From Pseudarthrobacter sp. NamB4 (GTDB lineage Bacteria; Actinomycetota; Actinomycetes; Actinomycetales; Micrococcaceae): a stretch of DNA of 64,000 nucleotides. Position numbers and translations under genes: made by a program. The stretch covers positions 1 to 64,000 of the forward strand of contig NZ_VAHM01000015.1 in NCBI RefSeq assembly GCF_005796185.1, written 5' to 3'. The stretch's first letter is position 1, and each line of letters opens with the position of its first letter. This document shows, piece after piece, positions 24,920 through 35,804 of this stretch. Under the pieces are notes generated by a model. The model did no database searches and had not been told where the DNA came from. It saw only the letters and a program-made list of their open reading frames with translations.

Positions 24920-26820
24920 TGTCGGCCTCCTCTCGGGTAGGTCGTGGGCTGGTCGGCCTCGGCTTTGGACTGTGGTGGTGAGTGGTGGTGTCCGTTGCTG
25001 CGTGCGCTGCGGTTCCGGGCTGGGCGTGAGCCGGTGATGCCTTGCAGAAGGCACATCTCGGTATAGAGGCCGCCGGCGGCGATGAGCCGGTGGTGGGTAC
25101 CGCGTTCCACCACCCTGCCCGCATCAAGAACGATAATCTCGTCGGCTGCCATGGCCGCCGTCATGCGATGCGTGATGATCACTGTGGTCCGCCCGGATGC
25201 CACCTGCCGAAGGGCATTCAGCACTGCGCGCTCGGCTCGGGCATCCAGGCCCGTTGTCGGTTCGTCGAGCACAAGGACCGGGCATCCCTGCAGCACTCCG
25301 CGCGCCAGTGCCAGCCGCTGCCGCTGGCCTCCGGACAGTGTGGCCCCCCGCTCAGCCAGCACGGTGTCGTAGCCGCGGGGGAGCGCCTGCACGAAGTCGT
25401 GGGCCTGGGCAGCCCGGGCTGCGTCCTGGACCTCCTCCAGCGACGCATCCGGGCGCCCGTACGCTATGTTCTCCCGCACGGTCGCCCGGAAAAGCACTGC
25501 GTCCTGCGTAACCAGCCCCACCTGGGAATGCAGGCTCGCGACGGTCAGGTCACGCAGGTCCGCGCCGTCCAGAAGGACCCGGCCGCTGGTCGGGTCCTGC
25601 AGGCGGCACATCAGGGCAGCGATCGTGGATTTCCCGGCTCCTGTGGGTCCGACGACCGCCAGGGTGCTGCCCACCGGCACGGTCAGGTCCACATTCCGCA
25701 GGACGGGACGGTCCTGGGTGTAGGCAAATCCAACCCGGTCCAGGCTCAGCTGCTTCCGGGGCGGGCCCGCAGGGCGGGCATCGGGCTTGTCCTGGATGTC
25801 AGGGCTCCGCCGGAGGGTGTCGGCGATACGTGCTGCCCGCACCCCGGCACGGGTCAGCTGGGCGGGCAGCTTGGACAACGCGCGTGTTGGACCGAAGAAG
25901 TCACGCAGGTACGAGGTGAAGATGACCAGGTCGCCGGGGGTAAGCGCACCCTCGAGCACACGCTGGGCTCCAAGCCAGATAAGACCTGTGGTGGCTACAG
26001 CGACAACCGCGTCGACAGCAGCGCCGAATGCGGCGCTCGTGCGCGCTGAGCGCAGTACAGCCGCGACCGAGGCTTCGGAGTGGTGACGGAAGCGCTTGGA
26101 CTCGTGCTCTTCCCGTCCTGTTGCCTTGACCAGTTTGATTGCCACCAGCGACTCCTGCGCTACCGCCGCCAGGTCACCCTCGCTATCGCGGGCGTTTTCC
26201 TCCACCGCCCGGATCCGGGCTCGAAAGCTGGTGACCGTGAGCATCAGCAGGGGCAGCACCATGAGCAGCGCAAGGCTGAGTTGCCAGTCCAAAACCAGCA
26301 GGACGCCCGCCATCCCAGCCAGTGTGAGTACGTGGGTGGAGGCGTCAACGAACGTCACGGTGAGCAAGGCGCGCACCTTGTCGACGTCTCCTGTCAGGCG
26401 GGTTGTCAGTTCACCCGTTGGGGTCCCTTCATGGTAGGCAAGGGGCAGCCGCTGCAGGTGATCGTAGAGCCTGGTGCGAATCCCTGCGGCGACGCGTTCG
26501 CCCACCACGGTCAGGATGTAGCTTCGGGCTGCTCCGACCAGGGAGTCGACGACGGCGATGCCGGCCAGTGCCACCACCACCAGGACCAGGATGTACTGGA
26601 CGTCCTGGCTGGTGGGGTTTCCGCTGGGCAGCAGCACTTCGTCGAATAGATATTTCAGCGGCCACGGCTTGAGCAGGGCGATGCCGGTACCGGCGACGGC
26701 GAGCAACCCCGCCAGCAGGCAGCCGAACCATTGCGGGCGCAGGAATGGTCCGAAGGTCCGCAGGATCGCCGGGGCGCGCATGACCGGAGCGGGGGTGCGG
26801 GTCCCGCTGGTTCGTCTCAC
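24916..26820 (-). CDS. ABC exporter-type protein (fused permease and ATPase)
   Basis: A 634-residue half-transporter of the MsbA/multidrug class working as a homodimer in the membrane. About six transmembrane helices fill residues 20-310, with an intact ATPase after residue 350: Walker A GPTGAGKST, Q loop LVTQDAV, signature LSGGQRQRLALARG, Walker B LVLDEPTTGLD, and the H loop ITHR. The GTG at 26820 overlaps the upstream kinase stop (GTGA) behind GGGAGGGAG. In this operon it presumably exports a product of the glucan enzymes, or a small molecule modified by the kinases. Confidence 0.9.
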   Translation of the reverse strand: MRRTSGTRTPAPVMRAPAILRTFGPFLRPQWFGCLLAGLLAVAGTGIALLKPWPLKYLFDEVLLPSGNPTSQDVQYILVLVVVALAGIAVVDSLVGAARSYILTVVGERVAAGIRTRLYDHLQRLPLAYHEGTPTGELTTRLTGDVDKVRALLTVTFVDASTHVLTLAGMAGVLLVLDWQLSLALLMVLPLLMLTVTSFRARIRAVEENARDSEGDLAAVAQESLVAIKLVKATGREEHESKRFRHHSEASVAAVLRSARTSAAFGAAVDAVVAVATTGLIWLGAQRVLEGALTPGDLVIFTSYLRDFFGPTRALSKLPAQLTRAGVRAARIADTLRRSPDIQDKPDARPAGPPRKQLSLDRVGFAYTQDRPVLRNVDLTVPVGSTLAVVGPTGAGKSTIAALMCRLQDPTSGRVLLDGADLRDLTVASLHSQVGLVTQDAVLFRATVRENIAYGRPDASLEEVQDAARAAQAHDFVQALPRGYDTVLAERGATLSGGQRQRLALARGVLQGCPVLVLDEPTTGLDARAERAVLNALRQVASGRTTVIITHRMTAAMAADEIIVLDAGRVVERGTHHRLIAAGGLYTEMCLLQGITGSRPARNRSARSNGHHHSPPQSKAEADQPTTYPRGGRQ

Positions 26821-27824
26821 CGGTATCTCCCTCCCGCGGCGGCGCTGACGGCCCCTTCCCAAGAGTCCAGCCAGTCAGGGAGGAACGAGGAGTCCGGAAC
26901 CGGGCGCACGACGAGGCGGTAGAAAAGGACCTCGGCGAAGGTGCGGGCAACGTAGGCAGGGGCGGACCGGACTGCGCCTTCCTCGCCGCCCGCACCCGAG
27001 TAGCCTTCCAGGAAGGTGTCCAGCCAGGACGCAGCGGCCGCCAGGCTTCCGTGCCGGGAAGCCCCCATGGTCAGGGTCTGCCCGATGAAATGGCCGATGT
27101 CCCGCCCGGCAGGTGCCCAGGCTGCCCGGTCGAAGTCAATAACCACGAGACGGTGCCGGTCCAAGTGGATGTTCTTGGGTTGGAAGTCGCCGTGTGTGAG
27201 CACCCGGGAACCGCCGGCCCTGGCCAGCTCCTCAAGGGTGGCCGCGGTGAGCTCGGCCAGCCTGCCCGCGGCATGGGGCAGGAGCCCGGCCAAAGCCTCG
27301 GCATACTCGGTGAGCTTGCGCCGCTCGAAATCTGCCGCCAACTCGGGTGCGTGAACTCCCTTTACGTGGTGGAGTCGGGCGAGCCAGCGCCCAGCGCGGC
27401 CCGCCTCGGGCGCGGCCGATCCTGGGTCACCCTCCAGGAGTGAATGCAGCGTGGTGCCCGGGGCCTCTTCCTGGGTGAGAAGCTGACGGGACGGATCGAA
27501 CCCGTATGGTGCGGGGACGCTGAGTTCCGAGTCGCCGAAGCCAGCCTGACGCAGGCTTTTGAGCAACCGCCACACCTGCTCGCCCCCGCCGGCGCGGTAC
27601 CCCTTGCCGATGACTGCCAGGGGAGCTGAGGTGCCGGACCCGGAGTCAAGGGTTACGGTCCATCGGACCACCGGGCGGGTGCGGGAGGCGTGCACAACCG
27701 AGCGCGTGAGCACCTCCGCCCGTCCCGGAGCCAGGGCATCGAGCGGTGGCGGAGAGGCAAGCAGGGTCTCGGCGATCGCGTACCTCTGCGCCCGTGCATC
27801 ACCGTCTGGGTTCGGCGCATTCAC
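26817..27824 (-). CDS. APH-fold sugar/alcohol kinase, intact catalytic loop
   Basis: A 335-residue APH/maltokinase-fold phosphotransferase. Unlike its three paralogues downstream it keeps the full Brenner motif HGDFQPKN and the metal motif VIDFDRAAW, so it should transfer phosphate from ATP. The GTG start overlaps the stop of the GT5-GH57 gene (GTGA). The family includes maltose kinase, choline kinase and aminoglycoside kinases. Next to a glycogen-synthase fusion, a glucose, maltose or glucoside acceptor is the best guess, but the substrate is not shown by sequence. Confidence 0.8.
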   Translation of the reverse strand: MNAPNPDGDARAQRYAIAETLLASPPPLDALAPGRAEVLTRSVVHASRTRPVVRWTVTLDSGSGTSAPLAVIGKGYRAGGGEQVWRLLKSLRQAGFGDSELSVPAPYGFDPSRQLLTQEEAPGTTLHSLLEGDPGSAAPEAGRAGRWLARLHHVKGVHAPELAADFERRKLTEYAEALAGLLPHAAGRLAELTAATLEELARAGGSRVLTHGDFQPKNIHLDRHRLVVIDFDRAAWAPAGRDIGHFIGQTLTMGASRHGSLAAAASWLDTFLEGYSGAGGEEGAVRSAPAYVARTFAEVLFYRLVVRPVPDSSFLPDWLDSWEGAVSAAAGGRYR

Positions 27825-30800
27825 TTCCGGCCTCCCGTCACGCCCCGGTGTATCCGGGAGGCGAGCCGTTCCCGGGCCGCCTTCACCGCTGCTTGGGAAA
27901 CCTCGTCGTCAATCTCACCCAGGCCGATGAGCACATGGAAAGATCTCGCCCGGGCGTGCAGGCTGATGAGGGCGCCGTGCCCCGGTTCCGGTCCGTCAGG
28001 GTCGCACCAGGCGGTGTCTTCGTCGCCGGCCAGCGCTACCCATACCTGTGTTGCCCGGTTGGAGGCGCCCTGCCAGTTGGTTCCCCCGATGCGCTGCAGG
28101 TCTGCCAGGCCGTGGCGGAGCAACCGGTAATAGTCCGGCGACAGGCAGGTGCGGACTGTGATCCCGTCTGCCGCCGGCGGCAGATCGTACGCCACCAGCA
28201 GTGCGGGATCAGTGTCGTCGATCATCACCCGCTTGGACAGCCCCAGCAGGTGGCTGTCCTCCTGCACATCCCTCAACTCCGCCACGATTACTCCGTCCTC
28301 CGAGTGGATGCTCACTTCGTAGCGGTCATGGACACCTCCGCCGTCGGCTAAGCCGCCGGGGTGATTGGCTGGGAGGTCCATGTAGCTGTTCAGCTCCTCC
28401 TGGCGGTTCCAGTCGTCGGTGGGGTTGCCGATGACCAAAACGCCCCCGTTTGGGCCCCGGTACGCCAGGTAGACCAGCCGGCCGCCGTGCTCCGGGGCCA
28501 GCACCGCGAACAAGTGCCTGCTCCGCAGCACCAGTTCCTCGGTTCCGTCTTCGTCGATGTCCGCCAATTCTGCTCCGAGCGGGCGGGCCGGGAGGCCGAA
28601 CCATCGGGCGGCGGCGGCCAACACGCAGGCCGCGCGCGCATGGCTCGCGACCGCCTTGGCCCAGGCAGCCGGTGGCCGGTCGGGGCGCTCAGTGTCGTGC
28701 CACCCCGTCTCGTACCCGGAAGCAAGCAGGTGCTTCCAGGCCAGCGCCGTCAGCCGGGGTTCCGCCTCCGCTTTCTCTGCCTCGGCCACTGCACGGCGCG
28801 TCCGAGCGAGGTGGTCCTGATAGGGGGCCCAGGCTTCGTCCTGGCCCCAGCCGCTGTAGTCTTCCCCCGCGTGCCAGTCCTGGGCCAGTTCCACGAAAGT
28901 TCCGCGTTCCAGGACACGCACACCCGGGCGCCTTCGGCGCTGGTGGAGCCACCCCGGCAGGTCGACAGGTACAAGATTGGGCTGGGTGGCCAGCCAACGC
29001 AGGAACTCCTCATACCGTCCGAGGGCACCGGGATCCCATGGCCCCACTCCCGCGCTCTTTTCCATGTCGTCCGCATAAACCAGGATGCTGTCGTCGCCGG
29101 GAGCTGTTGGAAGCTCGGCGGCCCGGGACAGGCTGCGCCAGTGGCTCCGGTCCTCCGGCGGGATCCAGTAGCGCAGCCGGGTCGACATAGGAACTACCTG
29201 CAGGCCCTTGCCACCCTTGATGCGGTATGGGCGGAGAGCGTCGGCAGGAGGTGGGCTGGCCGGGTCAGCTCCGTCAAATTCGAGCCTGTCGCTGGCGCCG
29301 TGGGCATCATCGGAGGGATACAGCAGCCGGTCATCGAGCAGAACGTAACGATATCCGCCATTTGGCAGCCGCGGGTCGGTCAGCACCTTGGCCAGGCGGT
29401 CCGTATCCCACACGCGCTCGGGAACCCAGCAGATCTCCAGATCCGCCGGGGCGCACCCGAGGTGGCGCCGGTAGAGCCAAAACAACTCCTGCAGTTGCCG
29501 CCGGTTGAACTCCCTGTCGAAGGCGGTGAGGACATTTTCCGAATACGTTCCGCCCGTCAGCGAGACCAATCCGACATCGCGAAGCCGGCGGACCTCCGCC
29601 AGGAACCAGGGGTGCTGCCAGGCCGCGGCTTCAATCAGTGTCCCGGACAGATGGAGGTTGAGCGGGACGCGGTACTTCTCGTGCAACCGCAGCAGTGTCG
29701 AGTACCCCGTAACGAGCGCAGTCACGCCCTCCCGGTCCTGATAGCCGTCGGTAATCAGGTACTGATTGGCATGATGGACGAGCGCTATGGGAAGCGGAGC
29801 GGGACGGTGCCTCGACCGGAGTCCCGGTTTATTGACCTGAACGGCGTTCCAACTGGGGTCAGCGTTACGGCGTGAGTGCAGCGCCTCTTCGTACAGGGCA
29901 ACATATTCACGTACCGGTGCCCGCCAGGAGAAGTCTGCTCCCATTGCCCGCCGCCGGAGCCGGTTCCATTCGGGACGCCGGGAGTAAACTGCCAGGGCGT
30001 TATCCACTGCTGACAGCATCGAGGCGACGCGGCGTTGCACAAAGACAAACCCCAGGCCCTCGGCCGGATCCTCCATGTAGTCCGTCACGGTGTCGGCGAG
30101 GCCACCGGTGCGGCGCACGATGGGGATGGTGCCGTATTTCAGGGCGATTAGCGGGGTCAGCCCGCACGGCTCAAAAACGGACGGCGCAAGGAAGGAATCA
30201 CTGCCGGCGTAGATCTGCCGGGCTAGGGGCTCACTCGATGTGGGATGGTAGCTCACGCTTCCGGGGTAGCGCCGGGCGGCCCACTCGAGCTTACGCCGGT
30301 ACCGGGGCGCACCCTCACCCAGCACCACCACTTGGGCTCCCCTGGCGACAAACTGCTCCAATGCGGAAGTCAGCAGGCCAACGCCTTTCTGGGACACCAG
30401 CCGGGCGACCATGCCGAAGACCGGCCGGTCCGGCGCGGGCTCCAGGTTGCTCAGCCGCTGCAGGGCTTCCTTGTTCGCGCGCTTGCCTGCCATAAAATCG
30501 CCGTCGTAGCGCGTGTCAATCCAGGGATCCAGCACCGGATTGAACTCGTCGTAGTCGACGCCATTGAGGATGCCGCGGGCTGCGTCCCTGCGAGTTTGCA
30601 GGAGCCCGTCCAGGCCCGCTCCCTGAGCCGGGGTGAGGATCTCCTCCATATAGCGGGGACTGACCGTGTTGATCCGATCTGCGAAAGCGATGCCGCGTTC
30701 GAGCAAACTTCCCTCTGGCGGCAGTCCTATCAGCTGGTCGGTTGCGGCACCCACGGGGCCCTGGTAGGCGATGTTGTGGATGGTGAAGACGATCCCGGTA

Positions 30801-31351
30801 CCGGCCAACGCCTGCCGGTGCTGTCCCTGCCGGGCTTCCTGGGCAACCAGCCCGCAATGCCAGTCGTTGCAGTGGATGATGTGCGGACGCCACGTCTTCT
30901 GTGCAGCCAGCGCGGTGACTGCCTTCGAAAAGAACACAAACGGCATGACATCGCCGTCCTGGTAGCTGTACGGTATCTCCCGGTCGAACCACCCCGGAGC
31001 GTGAAGTCCGAGCACCTCCACCCCGCCCAAGGACGGGAGCCGGCGGACTACGACACGCTCGGCGACCGGACCGAACGGCACGTCGAACGTCAGCACCGGG
31101 CTGCCCCCGAGACCCCTGTACGCCGGGATCACGAGACGGACGTCGAAGCCGAGTTCGAATAACCTCTTCGGCAGTGCGCTGCTGACATCAGCCAGTCCGC
31201 CCACCTTCATGAATGGATACGCTTCGGCGCTCGCAAACAGCACCCGCCGCAGGGGAAGGGCAGGTGGGGTGGCGATGAGCCCCGGCCCCTCTACTTCAGG
31301 GAGGAGCCTGGCAGGGGTCCTGTTGCTGGTGAAAGTTGGATGAGTATCCAT
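27821..31351 (-). CDS. GT5 glycogen synthase - GH57 fusion protein
   Basis: A 1176-residue cytoplasmic multidomain enzyme, first gene of the operon. Residues about 30-490 are a GT5 glycosyltransferase: KVGGLADVSSALPKRL (ADP-glucose loop), NDWHCGLVA, and FEPCGLTPLIALKYG with the E-x7-E pair. Residues about 510-870 are a GH57 domain: ALVHHANQYL, GGTYSENVL, the nucleophile Glu in CWVPERVW and the acid Asp in LVYADDMEKSAG. The last 300 residues form a beta-rich domain (LFAVLAPEHGGRLVYLAYRG). It could extend and then branch, trim or transglycosylate an alpha-glucan. Actinobacterial GlgA and GH57 enzymes are normally separate proteins. A weak GGCGACG precedes the ATG. Confidence 0.88.
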   Translation of the reverse strand: MDTHPTFTSNRTPARLLPEVEGPGLIATPPALPLRRVLFASAEAYPFMKVGGLADVSSALPKRLFELGFDVRLVIPAYRGLGGSPVLTFDVPFGPVAERVVVRRLPSLGGVEVLGLHAPGWFDREIPYSYQDGDVMPFVFFSKAVTALAAQKTWRPHIIHCNDWHCGLVAQEARQGQHRQALAGTGIVFTIHNIAYQGPVGAATDQLIGLPPEGSLLERGIAFADRINTVSPRYMEEILTPAQGAGLDGLLQTRRDAARGILNGVDYDEFNPVLDPWIDTRYDGDFMAGKRANKEALQRLSNLEPAPDRPVFGMVARLVSQKGVGLLTSALEQFVARGAQVVVLGEGAPRYRRKLEWAARRYPGSVSYHPTSSEPLARQIYAGSDSFLAPSVFEPCGLTPLIALKYGTIPIVRRTGGLADTVTDYMEDPAEGLGFVFVQRRVASMLSAVDNALAVYSRRPEWNRLRRRAMGADFSWRAPVREYVALYEEALHSRRNADPSWNAVQVNKPGLRSRHRPAPLPIALVHHANQYLITDGYQDREGVTALVTGYSTLLRLHEKYRVPLNLHLSGTLIEAAAWQHPWFLAEVRRLRDVGLVSLTGGTYSENVLTAFDREFNRRQLQELFWLYRRHLGCAPADLEICWVPERVWDTDRLAKVLTDPRLPNGGYRYVLLDDRLLYPSDDAHGASDRLEFDGADPASPPPADALRPYRIKGGKGLQVVPMSTRLRYWIPPEDRSHWRSLSRAAELPTAPGDDSILVYADDMEKSAGVGPWDPGALGRYEEFLRWLATQPNLVPVDLPGWLHQRRRRPGVRVLERGTFVELAQDWHAGEDYSGWGQDEAWAPYQDHLARTRRAVAEAEKAEAEPRLTALAWKHLLASGYETGWHDTERPDRPPAAWAKAVASHARAACVLAAAARWFGLPARPLGAELADIDEDGTEELVLRSRHLFAVLAPEHGGRLVYLAYRGPNGGVLVIGNPTDDWNRQEELNSYMDLPANHPGGLADGGGVHDRYEVSIHSEDGVIVAELRDVQEDSHLLGLSKRVMIDDTDPALLVAYDLPPAADGITVRTCLSPDYYRLLRHGLADLQRIGGTNWQGASNRATQVWVALAGDEDTAWCDPDGPEPGHGALISLHARARSFHVLIGLGEIDDEVSQAAVKAARERLASRIHRGVTGGRK

Positions 31352-32204
31352 AACGTCGCCGTCCGGGGGTGCGGAACCACTCGTTTATTCCTGCGCGGTA
31401 CCGCGGAGTTTTGGCAGCGTCATTCGATAAGTCCTTTTCCTGGTTCATGTGCAATTTATTAATTCGAATAAGGCGAAAAACGCGCACTAATAAGCCAGGT
31501 GCGGTAACGCGGATGGGATTACCCGAATTTTGTCCTGTCCGGGCAAAACGGAGGCAGCACGTTAGTCATCGCTGGTATTTGGCAGCATTTTCTTTGCAGT
31601 CGCCCGCTGATCCGGGATTAGTTCAAGGCGGCTGATTCAGACCCACGCGCGGCTATATCGTGCCAGGCAGGAGGTATCCCGCGAAAGCCTATGTCCGGGA
31701 TAGGTGGGAGGCGGCCATGAGCAAAGGAGGTATTGGAAGAAATGAAAACCAATATCACCGCCTCGCCCGGGGATGGAAGTAAGCGCGCTTCTTGACTTAG
31801 TTAAAGAGTTCATGACCGGGCCCGGCAGATGTCAAGGTCGAAGGCTTGCTTGACAAGCAATTAGGGGGTTTTGAGGCTAATTAGGGGCTCGAAAAAGCGT
31901 CTAGGACCGCCGAAATCTTCGTACCTACCTAATGCAGCCGTGGCCGTCCGGCACGGAAAAGCAGCAGGGCACTGTGTCGTAACTTCGCTCCGGGCGACCG
32001 GGTCGCGCAGGTGGCCGGGGCAGGAGAGCACGGCCTCCCGGAGGCCGCCGTAGCAGGAGTCCACTGACAACTGCGATCGGCGTGCGGCGGGCCGGCTGCA
32101 GGAAACAGCCGGCCCGGACGGATCAGAGAGGTCCAGAAGGTACGCCTTTTCCCGCTGCAGGGTGCCAGGCTGCAGCCCCTCAAGCTGCTGATAAGTAGAA
32201 TTCA
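31352..32204. other. AT-richer non-coding leader with short ORF and palindromes
   Basis: About 850 bases with no clear gene and clearly lower GC than its surroundings between 31400 and 31900. It must hold the promoter of the minus-strand GT5-GH57 operon. On the plus strand, AAAGGAGG at 31724-31731 precedes a 17-codon ATG frame at 31742 that stops at 31795, perhaps a leader peptide. TTGCTTGACAAGCAA (31846-31860) is a perfect 6-bp inverted repeat with a 3-base centre. Near the right end is a katG-like remnant. Confidence 0.4.
32088..32175 (-). pseudogene. katG-like 3' remnant with terminator-like hairpin
   Basis: Read on the minus strand, 32175-32119 encodes [19 protein letters not shown], which closely matches [19 protein letters not shown] in the katG of this window. 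It is followed directly by CGGGCCGGCTG/CAGCCGGCCCG (32088-32116), almost identical to the hairpin after katG. A copy of the katG 3' end with about 110 codons deleted would give exactly this arrangement. It cannot encode a functional enzyme. Confidence 0.5.
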
Positions 32205-32669
32205 ATGTGCAGATGCCCATTCGACGAATTTGGAAGCGATGTGCTTGAGGCTATCCACTCGCCATGCGTAAGCGACGCGATGATTTCGTGCCCAAAGACG
32301 CTCGGGCCAGACAGCAGCGTGGCAGAAGTGCGCCGCTTTTTTGCTGACGACCACGTTCATTTGGCTCTCATCGTTGACTCCACCCTGCGGCTCGTCACCA
32401 CTTTGGAGCGCCCTGATATTCCTGCGGACGCCCATGATGATGAAAAGGCATGTGGCTTTGGGGTGACCTCCGGCAGGACGATAGCTCCCGAGTGCTCGCT
32501 TAGTGCTGCCACTGCTGCTCTCCAGTCGGCAGGCCGGCGACGCCTCGCCGTCGTGGACGACGGGGGGAAACTTCTCGGGTTGCTGTGCTTCAAACGAAGC
32601 GGGCTTGGCTATTGCGACGATGCAGGAGTCGCTGCCCGGGCGGCAGAGGTGGCGGCACCAACGGGATGA
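32205..32669 (+). CDS. Two-CBS-domain protein
   Basis: A 154-residue cytoplasmic protein consisting of a CBS pair: first repeat VSDAMISCPKTLGPDSSVAEV with HLALIVDSTLRLVTTLERPDI, second repeat CSLSAATAALQSAGRRRLAV with VVDDGGKLLGLLCFK. Such modules bind adenosine nucleotides. No enzyme domain is attached. The start is uncertain: the ATG at 32205 has no ribosome site, while GTG at 32241 has GGAAG five bases upstream. It lies beside debris and may itself be a shortened gene. Confidence 0.65.
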   Translation: MCRCPFDEFGSDVLEAIHSPCVSDAMISCPKTLGPDSSVAEVRRFFADDHVHLALIVDSTLRLVTTLERPDIPADAHDDEKACGFGVTSGRTIAPECSLSAATAALQSAGRRRLAVVDDGGKLLGLLCFKRSGLGYCDDAGVAARAAEVAAPTG

Positions 32670-32717
32670 CGAAACCTGCGGGCCAACCGGAAAGCGGTCA
32701 GGCGTGCCGCGCAGGTC

Positions 32718-33200
32718 CTACTCTGCTATGTCCTCCGCCCACAGGTCGGGCTTGTTCTCCTGGAACGCACGCATCATCTCCACGCAGCGCTGATCGTCCA
32801 GGATAACCACCTCAACGCCGCGTGACCGCAAAAGCTCCAACTCGCCGTCGAACGTGCGTGTTTCGCCCACCACGACGCGGGGGATTTTGAACTGGATGAT
32901 GGTCCCGGCACACATGGCACACGGCGCAAGGGTGGTGTACAGAGTGGTGTCCCGGTAGCTCTTCTGCCTGCCGGCTGCGCGCAGTGCCGACATTTCCCCA
33001 TGGGCTATCGGATCTCCGTTCTGGACCCGTTCGTTGTGCCCGCTCGCGATAACCACGCCCTCGCGGGCGAGTGCTGCCCCGATGGGAATGCCCCCTTCGC
33101 CGGCGCTCTTTTCTGCGGCCTGATAAGCGGCTTCGAAGGCAGGGTCAGGCGCTGCTTCTGGCGACAGCATGGATGCGGACGGCTGCGGTTCCTGGGTCAT
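32718..33200 (-). CDS. Nucleobase deaminase (cytosine/guanine deaminase family)
   Basis: A 160-residue zinc deaminase of the CDA fold that hydrolyses an amino group from a free base or nucleoside. The zinc site is HGEMSA (His and catalytic Glu) plus PCAMCAG (two Cys). The string QFKIPRVVVGE after the Cys pair resembles the yeast-type cytosine deaminase branch. The ATG at 33200 gives a 30-residue polar leader; ATG at 33170 is an alternative. Stand-alone gene. Confidence 0.85.
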   Translation of the reverse strand: MTQEPQPSASMLSPEAAPDPAFEAAYQAAEKSAGEGGIPIGAALAREGVVIASGHNERVQNGDPIAHGEMSALRAAGRQKSYRDTTLYTTLAPCAMCAGTIIQFKIPRVVVGETRTFDGELELLRSRGVEVVILDDQRCVEMMRAFQENKPDLWAEDIAE

Positions 33201-33249
33201 GCGGTCATTCTCGCACGTGACTGTTGGGTCGATCGGCCGTGGATGCACG

Positions 33250-33280
33250 CCGGGCCGGCTGCGACAAGCAGCCGGCCCGG
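33250..33280 (-). terminator. katG terminator hairpin
   Basis: CCGGGCCGGCTGC and GCAGCCGGCCCGG form a perfect 13-bp stem with a five-base loop just after the katG stop. A near copy occurs at 32088-32116. Confidence 0.75.
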
Positions 33281-33303
33281 ACGCAGCAGTCAACGGACCG
33301 CAA

Positions 33304-35754
<2,451 letters not shown>

Positions 35755-35804
35755 TTACACGGCGACCGCGGCGGCTCGGACGCCGTAGTCAACTCCGGAA
35801 GTGC

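Noticed and set aside
31296..31487. 63-codon minus-strand frame overlapping the start of the GT5-GH57 gene
   Set aside because: No ribosome site, overlaps the better-supported start, and no recognisable sequence.
31846..31860. TTGCTTGACAAGCAA as a further IclR-type element
   Set aside because: Inner bases do not follow the R/Y pattern of the three elements at 49-56 kb and it is 18 kb away; kept only as an unexplained palindrome.
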